In this document: positions 7,574 to 14,573 of the stretch, piece after piece
Layout: every line of letters begins with the position of its first letter
Numbering within the stretch: position 1 is the first letter of the stretch
NCBI GenBank assembly: GCA_009885515.1
Contig: VFKO01000409.1
Location: 1 to 17,078, forward strand
DNA: 17,078 nt
Source of the DNA: Rhodobiaceae bacterium
GTDB lineage: Bacteria > Pseudomonadota > Alphaproteobacteria > Micropepsales > Micropepsaceae
Reading direction: 5' to 3'
The notes under the pieces: generated by a model
Databases searched by the model: none
What the model was told of the DNA's origin: nothing
What the model saw: only the letters and a program-made list of their open reading frames with translations
Translations under genes and position numbers: made by a program

Positions 7574-8290
7574 ATGCGGAGCCAGGCAAATCGTCTGACC
7601 GGTGCGCCTGAAATTGTGGTTTCACCGGCGCGCTCGCCAGCGCGGTTCTTCACGCGGATCGCGCAAAATTTTTCCATTCTTACCGTGCCCACCATTGTCA
7701 CAGCCGTCACGCTCATTATTGCCTGGCAATGGCGTGAGCAACCATTCCCGCTCTTTGACGGTGTGTTGAGTCCCGCCAACAGTCCAGACCTTCACCCCTC
7801 CAATTGGCTGAGCTGGGGACATGCTGCGGTTCCGGTGGTATTTCTCATAACAAATCTCGTCAACCGCCGTTTCGGAGAGGACTATGCAATTGCACACGTC
7901 TTCGTATCATCGGCGTTTGCTGCGGCTGTTACACTCGCGGTGATGGCTGGATATGTGTCGTTGACGCCGCCATACGTTCACGCGCCTCCATTGCGGGTGG
8001 CGTCGTCGTTCTTTGCAGCTTTGGTTTTGGGCCAACTGGCCGGCGTCTACGTGTTTGACCGCACCAGAGGGGTTGCGTGGTGGAATGCGCCCGCTTATGG
8101 CGCGTTGACAAGTTCATTTGTCGCCATGCCGCTGTTTTATTGCGTGGCATACTTTGGTACGGGCTGGGATTGGGTCAATCACCTGTCCATAGACCTTGGA
8201 CTCAAGGCGCTGGCGTCGTTTGCGCTGCTTATACCCTACTTCCTGTTGCGCCGAATTGTGCCGCCACGACCCGGACTTGGGGGATTCTAA
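7574..8290 (+). CDS. VUT/YhhQ-family membrane protein (queuosine-precursor-transporter-like, diverged)
   Basis: The 238-residue product has about six hydrophobic segments and matches the VUT family (YhhQ of E. coli imports the queuosine precursors preQ0/preQ1). Recognisable stretches are LSWGHAAVPVVFLITNLVNRRFG (about 79-101), RVASSFFAALVLGQLAGVYVFDR (about 141-163), WWNAPAYGALTSS (about 169-181), and a final IDLGLKALASFALLIPY (about 206-222). Compared with my memory of YhhQ, three acidic positions are changed: Asp to Asn94 in the TDL motif, Asp to Gly157 in GQxxDV, and Asp to Ala184 after the WW-AP motif. The Asp/Lys pair at 207 and 211 is kept. The N-terminus is longer than usual and polar. 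It follows rpmB by 20 bases and converges with the next gene. Membership of the family is likely; the substrate is open. Confidence 0.7.
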   Translation: MRSQANRLTGAPEIVVSPARSPARFFTRIAQNFSILTVPTIVTAVTLIIAWQWREQPFPLFDGVLSPANSPDLHPSNWLSWGHAAVPVVFLITNLVNRRFGEDYAIAHVFVSSAFAAAVTLAVMAGYVSLTPPYVHAPPLRVASSFFAALVLGQLAGVYVFDRTRGVAWWNAPAYGALTSSFVAMPLFYCVAYFGTGWDWVNHLSIDLGLKALASFALLIPYFLLRRIVPPRPGLGGF

Positions 8291-8306
8291 CCGTCCGCCG
8301 TTTCGA

Positions 8307-10730
8307 TCAGGCCAAACGGCCGATAGCCGACGCCAGCGTCACATAGACCTTGCCTGTTTGCGACGTCAGATAGGTTTCAACCAGGACGTTCTCGCGGTCA
8401 CTGTGCGACGTTTGCTCGAGCAAGGCCTCAAACACCTGGACATAGCGATCTACCGTGTCCCTGAACTCACGGTCATCGCGGTATTTTTGTGCGATCAAAC
8501 GCGCATGCTCGGCTCCAAGCACACTTGCCAACCGGCGCGCGAATACATTGCGTTCGCCATTGCGATAGCGCCGCACAAGGTCAAGCGGTGGATCGTCTTC
8601 AAGGAACCGGCTGAGGTCGATCGCCAAGGCTTGCAGTGATTCGATCATATGGCGAGCCGAAGTAGGGTGCGGTAGAGGTCCTGTTGTACTCTCGCGAGTC
8701 TGTGGTTGAGCGCGCACGGGAAGTTGAGGCCGTTGCTGTGCCGGTTGCGTCTGAGGCTGCTGCAAAAGGTGAGAGTGCGGCGGCTCAGCCTGCCCAAGCC
8801 TGTCGCGGCCTTGATCGGCCCTGACATCACTACGTCGCGGCGGTTGCGGAATACGGCGATCACCGTCACGCGCTTCTGCCGCCGCGAGCAATGCTTTCAT
8901 ATCCCAGCCGCCGCGATCATCAGCCGGCAAATCTTGCGCGTTGAGGGGCTGCCGGATAGGCCGCTTTGCCAATCCAAACCATCCGCGCTGATCGCCATTG
9001 TCCACCGGCGGCAAGTGCCGGGCATTGTGGGAAGGGGCTTGCGTCCGATAGTTCGGAGCTGGCTCCTGCGCCGGGGGTGGAATGTTGAAATCTGGAACTT
9101 GTCCAGGCTGAAATTGGGGCACCCTGAAATGTGGCACGGCAGGTGGGACGCCATCGTGTACATGTGGCGCTCGCGGCGTTTGCGGATGCGCAGGTTGCGG
9201 GGTCTGGACTGGGTGCGTTGCTGGCAACGGAGCGCTGAGCTGCGCGGGTTGTTGCCGCGCCATTTCAATGGCTTGCACCCGGTCAAAGGCTGAACTCAAG
9301 CGCTCAGTCAAATCATTCATTCCCAACGCCTGCTGATCCAGCAACAAGCGCAAGTTCCTAGCCTGGGTTGCAGCTTCGGTCGGCAACTCGTGCAACATTT
9401 TCGAGAGGCGTATTACGGTACTCTCAATTTGCTGAGAGGCCGTGGTCGCCGTATCTCGCAATCCCATCAGAACCGTTCCCAGCCGGCCAGCCGCATCAAA
9501 TGAGCTGTCGCCGGCAGAGCGGATTGTTTGCATCGCTTGCTCAAGTCCCGAAGACGTAAGTTCGCTGGACGTCCGAAGCTTTTCGGCTTCGCGGGCAAAC
9601 AGCTGCGTTGTCTCGACAATACGCTGCGCCATGATTGCGGCCGTGTCGTCAAGCCGTCGTGCCCCTTCCATCGTGAAGGTACCAATTTTCTTGGTCTCGT
9701 CGGTCATCGAAATGACGAGCTTGTTCATCCCCTCCCGTTGATAGTCCAACGCGCGGGCCATGTGGTCGTTTTCTTGCTTGAGCCGGTCGATGGTATCAGC
9801 CAGCGCCGCGCGCTGTCGTTCATGCCGCGCAACGACTTGTTCTGATCGTGCTGCTGCCGCCTCCGATGCCGCGTCCAGGCGCTGCGCTTGCCTCTCAATT
9901 TCTTTGCCGGTTTCAAGCGCTTTAGCCGAAACGTTGTGTGAGGCCGACTGCAGCGTTGAAATCAATCCGGCAATCGCGCCATGCTCGGCATGAAGGCTCT
10001 CACTCGCTGTTCGTGCCGCCGCTCGCGCGTCTTGTAATTTTGAAGTCAGAGTTTGAGACGCCGTCAATACCACCGTGTCCAACGCCTGCGTAAACTGGGC
10101 CAGCTTTTCGCGCTCTGCTCCCAATTTCCCAGTCGCGATCTCGACACGCTCTTGGGCAGCCAAGGCGGTTCGTTCGATAAAGGAAAGCCGCTCGTTCGTG
10201 GCCACTTCAAGTGTGGCCATGCGTGCTGTTGCAGATTCAACTGCCGTGTTGAACACCTCAAGCTCGCGCCGGATGGCGCGTCCAAGCCTGGTCAGATTAC
10301 GGGCGGCGTGTTCTTCCGGCTCTGCCAAATGCGAGGCGACGATCGCAAGCGACGTCGATTGGCGTCGCATGATTTTTGCTTCACGCGCCAAAATAGCGAT
10401 CAAAATCGCCAGGGCAATCGGAACAATGATCACTGCCGCAATCAAATAATACCACTCATTCGCAAGCGTCAATAGTCGGTCGACGCCGACCAGGCCCACG
10501 GCATATGCACCAATTCCCGCGACCCAGAACGCTGCGAAGAATAATGATGCCCAGACAATGAGACCGCCAGACTCCAGAGGTACATGCACCGGTGAAACTT
10601 CAACGTCAGGTGGGTCCCGCGTGTCCTTGGCGGGCGCGCGCTCACGCGCCAGCCGTGCGTCGGCCTGAGGGGAGGCCTGGATCGGCGATTCGGTGTCGGC
10701 GTGGACTTTTGCCGGCTCAACGCGTTGCAT
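8307..10730 (-). CDS. Large membrane-anchored coiled-coil protein with Pro/Gln-rich linker (possible polarity factor)
   Basis: I do not recognise a named family with certainty. The 807-residue product has a polar N-terminus (1-56), two transmembrane segments (about 57-80 and 93-114), a long, mainly helical coiled-coil region (about 115-500) rich in Ala, Glu, Thr and Gln, a Pro/Gln/His-rich disordered linker (about 505-690), and a compact helical C-terminal domain (about 695-807) with FLEDDPPLDLVRRYRNGERN and DTVDRYVQVFEALLEQ. Two transmembrane helices followed by a long cytoplasmic coiled coil is the layout of the Caulobacter birth-scar polarity protein TipN, so a role as a polar or envelope scaffold is an inference from architecture only. 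The ATG at 10728-10730 has no strong ribosome site. It is monocistronic, divergent from the NnrU gene and convergent with the VUT gene. Confidence 0.8.
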   Translation of the reverse strand: MQRVEPAKVHADTESPIQASPQADARLARERAPAKDTRDPPDVEVSPVHVPLESGGLIVWASLFFAAFWVAGIGAYAVGLVGVDRLLTLANEWYYLIAAVIIVPIALAILIAILAREAKIMRRQSTSLAIVASHLAEPEEHAARNLTRLGRAIRRELEVFNTAVESATARMATLEVATNERLSFIERTALAAQERVEIATGKLGAEREKLAQFTQALDTVVLTASQTLTSKLQDARAAARTASESLHAEHGAIAGLISTLQSASHNVSAKALETGKEIERQAQRLDAASEAAAARSEQVVARHERQRAALADTIDRLKQENDHMARALDYQREGMNKLVISMTDETKKIGTFTMEGARRLDDTAAIMAQRIVETTQLFAREAEKLRTSSELTSSGLEQAMQTIRSAGDSSFDAAGRLGTVLMGLRDTATTASQQIESTVIRLSKMLHELPTEAATQARNLRLLLDQQALGMNDLTERLSSAFDRVQAIEMARQQPAQLSAPLPATHPVQTPQPAHPQTPRAPHVHDGVPPAVPHFRVPQFQPGQVPDFNIPPPAQEPAPNYRTQAPSHNARHLPPVDNGDQRGWFGLAKRPIRQPLNAQDLPADDRGGWDMKALLAAAEARDGDRRIPQPPRRSDVRADQGRDRLGQAEPPHSHLLQQPQTQPAQQRPQLPVRAQPQTRESTTGPLPHPTSARHMIESLQALAIDLSRFLEDDPPLDLVRRYRNGERNVFARRLASVLGAEHARLIAQKYRDDREFRDTVDRYVQVFEALLEQTSHSDRENVLVETYLTSQTGKVYVTLASAIGRLA

Positions 10731-10793
10731 TTACGATTCTCAAATCCAGCCGCTTGACTGCCTGGAACGAATACTGGTCCGGAATGAACCCTC

Positions 10794-10811
10794 GTTAACC
10801 AAAAACTTACC
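10794..10811 (-). promoter_or_regulatory. GTTAAC element, possible CtrA half-site or -35 of the coiled-coil gene
   Basis: GTTAAC at 10794-10799 lies about 65 bases upstream of the coiled-coil start, just after a run of As on the minus strand. A full CtrA box is not present: the second half on the plus strand is CTTAC at the N7 position. Only a half-site can be supported. Confidence 0.3.
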
Positions 10812-10906
10812 ATTTTTTTTTGAAATGCGCATCGAAGAAGATTCGCCACAGTGCAAGGGCTTGTGGATCGAAACACTTTCGACGTCAGAGGCTTAGGAAA
10901 AATAAG

Positions 10907-10936
10907 TTAACGAACGCGGCGGTTCAGAACTATATA
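10907..10936 (+). promoter_or_regulatory. Candidate promoter of the NnrU-family gene
   Basis: TTAACG (10907-10912) and TATATA (10931-10936) are separated by 18 bases; an alternative TATATT lies two bases further. The leader would be about 80 bases. The TTAAC part could also be a CtrA half-site overlapping the -35. Confidence 0.4.
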
Positions 10937-11010
10937 TTTATGCAGGCCTTCCGGCCCGGGTGACAGATCGATTCGATAGGTGCACATCAGGACGAAGCAT
11001 CTGATCTTCA

Positions 11011-11016
11011 AAGGAG
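11011..11016 (+). promoter_or_regulatory. Strong ribosome binding site of the NnrU-family gene
   Basis: AAGGAG ends seven bases before the ATG at 11024. It is the best Shine-Dalgarno match in the window and fixes this start. Confidence 0.8.
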
Positions 11017-11023
11017 AGCGCCG

Positions 11024-11731
11024 ATGTCGATGTTGATCTCTGCCGCAGTTTTCTTCCTGTCAATTCACTTGCTCATTGCTGGAACAAAACTCAGGGATAT
11101 TATTGTCGAAAGGCTTGGTGAGCGCGGGTATCTGGCGGCGTTCTCGCTCGCAAGCCTTGCTGGCATCGTTTGGCTTGTTTTGAGCTACAACGCTGTCAGC
11201 AGTGCAGGGGCGCCAATACTGTGGGATTTTGGACCGGCGGTCACGCATCTGGGAATTATTGTGATCGCAATTGCATTTTTCTTCGGAGTCTCGGGCCTGC
11301 TGACACCCAATCCGGCATCCGTTGGAATGGAAAATATCGCACGCGAACTGGGCGCAGTGACGGGCATTCTTCGAATCACACGTCATCCATTTCTTTGGGG
11401 CGTGGCGGTTTGGTCAGCGTTTCATCTTGCCGCCAATGGCGACGCGGCGTCAGTTGTATTCTTCGGGACCTTTTTAGGTCTTGCCGTTTTAGGCACGTTT
11501 TCAATCGACGCGAAACGAAAGCGAAAACTGGGAAGTGACTGGAAGAATTTTGCGCAAGCCACGTCCAACCTTCCTTTTCAGGCTATCTTTGCCGGGCACA
11601 ACACTTTGGTCCTGAGCGAACTGCTGACCTATCGCCAACTGATAGCCCTGTTGGCATTTGCGGCTGTATTAGTGGGTCACGCATGGGCATTTGGCGCCTC
11701 ACCATTTCCAGGCGGATGGGTACCATTTTAG
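11024..11731 (+). CDS. NnrU family membrane protein
   Basis: The 235-residue product has about six transmembrane helices and the NnrU family signature RITRHPFLWGVAVWSAFHLAANGD (about 116-139), including the His-Pro and Trp positions. It also has an early helix pair, an IDAKRKRKLG basic loop (about 161-170), and a final helix with LVGHAWAFG. NnrU was named from a gene linked to nitrite/nitric-oxide reductase expression in Rhodobacter. Relatives are fused or adjacent to carotenoid or isoprenoid enzymes in other organisms, so the biochemical role is not settled. No denitrification gene is visible nearby. The gene appears monocistronic: it has its own promoter candidate, and the next gene has a separate regulatory element starting eight bases after this stop. 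Confidence 0.88.
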   Translation: MSMLISAAVFFLSIHLLIAGTKLRDIIVERLGERGYLAAFSLASLAGIVWLVLSYNAVSSAGAPILWDFGPAVTHLGIIVIAIAFFFGVSGLLTPNPASVGMENIARELGAVTGILRITRHPFLWGVAVWSAFHLAANGDAASVVFFGTFLGLAVLGTFSIDAKRKRKLGSDWKNFAQATSNLPFQAIFAGHNTLVLSELLTYRQLIALLAFAAVLVGHAWAFGASPFPGGWVPF

Positions 11732-11738
11732 GGTTATT

Positions 11739-11754
11739 CTAACGCTACGTTAAC
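11739..11754 (+). promoter_or_regulatory. Near-consensus CtrA box upstream of the Hpt gene
   Basis: CTAA (11739-11742), seven bases, then TTAAC (11750-11754) matches the CtrA box TTAA-N7-TTAAC with one mismatch (the first T). It lies eight bases after the NnrU stop and about 62 bases before the Hpt start, a normal distance for CtrA overlapping a -35 region. No strong -10 is seen. CtrA is the cell-cycle response regulator of alphaproteobacteria. Confidence 0.5.
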
Positions 11755-11815
11755 GGTCTGGTTGCCACTCGCGGTTAGACTCTGGCCCGAATACTTGCGC
11801 AGGGATAGCACAGCC

Positions 11816-12130
11816 ATGAGTTCCGTCGCGGTTGATTACAAGCATCTGAAAGTCCAGGCGGCCGATGATCTCGATGTCATGCGCGAGGTGCTGCAGCTCT
11901 TTGTTGTGCACAGCGCGCAAATGCTGGATGAACTTGACCGCACGACAGATGAAAAGCAGTGGAAACAGCTGATTCACACGCTTAAAGGATCTGCGCGGGG
12001 AATTGGCGCCTTCGACGTTGCGCAGGCGGCGGCTCACGCCGAGCTTTTCACGCTCGACAAAAGCAAAGTCGAACCATTGAAGCAAGCGTTTGCGGCGGCT
12101 CGGACCTTCATCACAGAAAATCCAATGTGA
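11816..12130 (+). CDS. Stand-alone Hpt domain phosphotransfer protein
   Basis: The 104-residue product is a single histidine phosphotransfer domain: a four-helix bundle that relays phosphate between receiver domains of hybrid kinases and response regulators. The active-site helix is HTLKGSARGIGA with phospho-acceptor His54, lysine and glycine at the canonical +3 and +4 positions, preceded by the LQLFVVHSAQMLDEL helix and followed by an Ala-rich helix and a C-terminal helix. No kinase or receiver domain is attached, so its partners are elsewhere. An upstream start at 11762 would add 18 residues that do not look like the domain and would overlap the promoter region; ATG 11816 has AGGGA about ten bases upstream. 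The CtrA box upstream suggests cell-cycle or motility-linked control. It is followed by an MBL hydrolase after 86 bases on the same strand. Confidence 0.88.
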   Translation: MSSVAVDYKHLKVQAADDLDVMREVLQLFVVHSAQMLDELDRTTDEKQWKQLIHTLKGSARGIGAFDVAQAAAHAELFTLDKSKVEPLKQAFAAARTFITENPM

Positions 12131-12216
12131 TGCTCGTCACGTCTGTGTTTGACGATTGGCATGAGACCAGTTTGAAGCGGTAAAAGCGTCTGCTGGCTGA
12201 AAGTTGGAACTGACAA

Positions 12217-13041
12217 ATGGCGTTCAAGGTCAAATTCTGGGGTACCCGAGGAACAATTGCGTGTCCTGGTCCCAATCATTTGGCTTATGGCGGCAATACC
12301 AGTTGCGTTGAAGTTGCGATGGGTGGACGCCGTGTCATTTTCGATCTCGGCACCGGCGTGCGCAATCTTGGGAAGTGGTTCGTGCGCAAGCAACAGCGTG
12401 AGGCGACGGTGTTGATGTCGCACACCCATTGGGATCACATCCAGGGGTTCCCGTTTTTTCAACCAGCCTTCAGCGATGGTCATCACTTCAGAATTATGGC
12501 CGGCCATCTCGACACTGGTTTGAGCATACAGGATGTGCTGGCCGGGCAGATGACCCACCCCTTCTTTCCGGTGCCCATTGATATCATGAAAGCAAAGATT
12601 GAATTCGTCGACTTTAAGTCCGGCGATTCATTCTTGATTGCGCCGGACATCAAAGTTCGCACGACGGCGCTCAATCATCCTGATGGCGCCACGGGTTATA
12701 GGCTTGAATACCAAGGCCGGTCCGTGTGTTACATCACCGATACCGAACATACGCCGGGCAAACCTGATGAACGGATTTTGGCTTTGGTGGAGGGAGCGGA
12801 TCTGATGATCTATGATTCCACCTATACCGATCACGAGTTCCCGTCAAAACGCGGCTGGGGTCACTCGACGTGGCAAGAGGGGATGCGCCTGGCGCGCGCT
12901 GCCAATGTAAAGCGCTTGGCGATTTTCCATCACGATCCCGATCACGAAGACCATTTTATGGAAGAGATTGAAGCCACCGCCATGTCCGCATGGTCTGGAT
13001 GCTTCGTCGCCCGCGATAATATGCGGATCAATTTGATTTGA
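12217..13041 (+). CDS. MBL-fold metallo-hydrolase (cyclic-nucleotide phosphodiesterase/PhnP-like)
   Basis: The 274-residue product is a metallo-beta-lactamase-fold hydrolase with a dinuclear metal site. It begins with FWGTRGTIACPGP and YGGNTSCVEV (about 7-33), then FDLGTGVRNLG, a signature of the PhnP/class-II cAMP phosphodiesterase-like branch. Metal ligands are visible: HTHWDH (His69, His71, Asp73, His74), His154 in NHPDG, Asp175 or Asp200 (ITDTEH and YDSTYTD), and a late His238 in FHHDPDH; GHST at 215-218 is also conserved. The exact substrate cannot be told; a phosphodiester is likely. No signal peptide is present, so it is cytoplasmic. It lies 86 bases after the Hpt gene on the same strand with no obvious terminator between them, so they may be co-transcribed. 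Its stop is two bases from that of the convergent hydrolase gene. Confidence 0.85.
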   Translation: MAFKVKFWGTRGTIACPGPNHLAYGGNTSCVEVAMGGRRVIFDLGTGVRNLGKWFVRKQQREATVLMSHTHWDHIQGFPFFQPAFSDGHHFRIMAGHLDTGLSIQDVLAGQMTHPFFPVPIDIMKAKIEFVDFKSGDSFLIAPDIKVRTTALNHPDGATGYRLEYQGRSVCYITDTEHTPGKPDERILALVEGADLMIYDSTYTDHEFPSKRGWGHSTWQEGMRLARAANVKRLAIFHHDPDHEDHFMEEIEATAMSAWSGCFVARDNMRINLI

Positions 13042-13043
13042 GT

Positions 13044-14573
13044 TTATAGCCGGGGCGAAGCGCGCTCGACCAGCCCGCGGCTTGTCGCCATTTTATGTGT
13101 CAGCGTTTGATCTTCATGCGTCTGACGCCACGAAAGTAACATTTGCGCGTAGTGAAGCGTCGTGGCCGCGAACGCCGGTTCTGCCGCAAGATCGATGAAC
13201 TCGCCCGGTCCGGCGTTCAGATCGAACAGCAACGGCTTTAGCCCCGCGAAATGAACATACTTGAAATGCTCATCACGTATAACGGCCAAATTGCACTGAT
13301 GCAGCGTCAGGCCCAACGCTTTCTCGGCGCCGTCAAAACTTGCATCACGAAAATCGTACTCCCAATGCGCCTGCCTTCGCCAAGCCTGTGCGGTTCCCTG
13401 ATGGATCCAATCCATCAACGAGCGCCCATCACATTGTGGCGGACACGCGCCACCAACGAAGTCGAGTAGAGTCGGCATGATGTCGACGTGCTCGGTAAAC
13501 GCGGCGACGGCGGCACCTCGAGTCTTATCGGCCTCGCTGCGCGGATCGCGCACAATCAACGGCACCGCATAGGATTGGTCGAAGTAACCGGTCTTTCCCA
13601 AAAGCCAATGATCGCCCAGCTGTTCGCCGTGGTCGCTGGTAAAAATGATCAGCGTCTCGTCCCACAGCCCTTCGTGCTTCAGATGATCGAACAACCGGCC
13701 CAAATTCTCGTCGACTTCGCTCATCATGCCAAAATAAACGGCACGCATGCGATTGAGTTTCCTGGCATCCTCTGGCGCCAGATAAAGGGGATGATTGAGT
13801 TGATAGGCCAGCCACGGATGCTGCATTGCCTCAAGCGTTGCGCTGGTCGCGCGCAAGGGCGGCGGCAAGGTTTCAGGGTCGTAGAGCCGGTTCCATGGCT
13901 CCGACGCAATCCACGGCGGATGCGGGCGAAACAAAGACAGGTGAAGTATCCAGGGTTCCCGCCTGCGTTCACTGACATAGTCGATGGCTTGATCGACATG
14001 CCACGCTGTGTCGTTGTCCTTGGCACGCACCGCCCAGGGTTTGGGATACGCCGCGCCATCTTCGTAGTCAGCGCCGCTCTCTCGCATCCAAAGCACAAAG
14101 CGTTCCTCGCTCGGAAGTTCGTAGCCGCAGGCGCGAAGATACGCCGCCCAAGGACCCGGTTGATCCATGCTGACATGAGCAACGGCGGTTAGGCCCGGCA
14201 AAACGTTTTCGTAGGTGCGCAACCGCGGATCGTCAGGTGCCACGTCTCGCGGATCGGGCGTCTGATCGGTGTAGCCGATCAGCGCCGGATCGTATCCGAG
14301 TTTGCGTGCTTCAATGGCCCAATTAGTGTGACGGCCGTCGAGGGGAGTTCCATTCATTGCCACCCTGTGATTGTGCTGATAGAGGCCCGTATGCAAAGTC
14401 GCCCGGCTGGGCGAACACGGCGCAGTGTTCGCAAAGTGGCGCGTGAAGAGTGTTCCTTCGCGCGCGAGGGCATCAAGCACCGGCGTCCGCACGACGCGAT
14501 GTCCAAGCGCCGAAAGACAGTCTCCGCGCCATTGGTCTGCCGTGATGAAGAGAACGTTCTTCGACCGGGTCAT
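13044..14573 (-). CDS. Formylglycine-dependent hydrolase, phosphonate monoester hydrolase/sulfatase family
   Basis: The 509-residue product belongs to the alkaline phosphatase superfamily. Metal-site residues are seen in ITADQWRGD (Asp13) and FTSDHGEQLGDH (Asp314, His315), with Lys327 and His218 as further active-site candidates. The CSPSRATLHTG motif (Cys53 to Gly63) is the recognition site at which the Cys is oxidised to formylglycine, the nucleophile. The stretches HNHRVAMNGTPLD and GYDPALIGYTDQTPDPRD closely resemble Rhizobium phosphonate monoester hydrolase as I recall it, rather than arylsulfatases. That family is promiscuous toward phosphonate monoesters, phosphodiesters and sulfate esters. 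There is no signal peptide, so it is cytoplasmic. The ATG overlaps the stop of the chorismate mutase gene (ATGA), implying translational coupling. A formylglycine-generating enzyme is not in the window. Confidence 0.87.
   Translation of the reverse strand: MTRSKNVLFITADQWRGDCLSALGHRVVRTPVLDALAREGTLFTRHFANTAPCSPSRATLHTGLYQHNHRVAMNGTPLDGRHTNWAIEARKLGYDPALIGYTDQTPDPRDVAPDDPRLRTYENVLPGLTAVAHVSMDQPGPWAAYLRACGYELPSEERFVLWMRESGADYEDGAAYPKPWAVRAKDNDTAWHVDQAIDYVSERRREPWILHLSLFRPHPPWIASEPWNRLYDPETLPPPLRATSATLEAMQHPWLAYQLNHPLYLAPEDARKLNRMRAVYFGMMSEVDENLGRLFDHLKHEGLWDETLIIFTSDHGEQLGDHWLLGKTGYFDQSYAVPLIVRDPRSEADKTRGAAVAAFTEHVDIMPTLLDFVGGACPPQCDGRSLMDWIHQGTAQAWRRQAHWEYDFRDASFDGAEKALGLTLHQCNLAVIRDEHFKYVHFAGLKPLLFDLNAGPGEFIDLAAEPAFAATTLHYAQMLLSWRQTHEDQTLTHKMATSRGLVERASPRL

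Larger units (their letters stand above)
10731..11023. other. 293-base divergent intergenic region
   Basis: No gene is seen here. It is more AT-rich than its surroundings and includes a run of nine Ts (near 10812). It holds two GTTAAC palindromes (10794-10799 and 10906-10911), three GANTC sites (near 10735, 10840 and 10971), and an 11-base palindrome ATCGA-T-TCGAT (10967-10977) in the NnrU leader. It must contain promoters for both flanking genes. Confidence 0.6.

Noticed and set aside
8297..8320. GCCGTTT/AAACGGC hairpin at the VUT/coiled-coil convergent junction
   Set aside because: A 7-bp stem with a 10-base loop and no T-run on either strand, and it covers the stop codon of the coiled-coil gene; too weak to call a terminator.
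9575..9592. CGAAGC/GCTTCG hairpin inside the coiled-coil gene
   Set aside because: A short stem within a coding region with no T-run; expected by chance in GC-rich coding sequence.
8307..10730. Coiled-coil protein as a Zorya-like (ZorA) motor or a chemoreceptor
   Set aside because: There is no MotA/ExbB-type motor signature, no partner genes, and no recognisable chemoreceptor signalling hairpin.
10693..10896. Plus-strand 67-codon frame across the coiled-coil start and the intergenic region
   Set aside because: No ribosome site, no hydrophobic or domain pattern, and it overlaps the start of a well-supported gene.
13044..14573. Classical secreted arylsulfatase
   Set aside because: No signal peptide, and the TPLD and GYDPALIGYTDQTPDPR stretches fit the phosphonate monoester hydrolase branch better.
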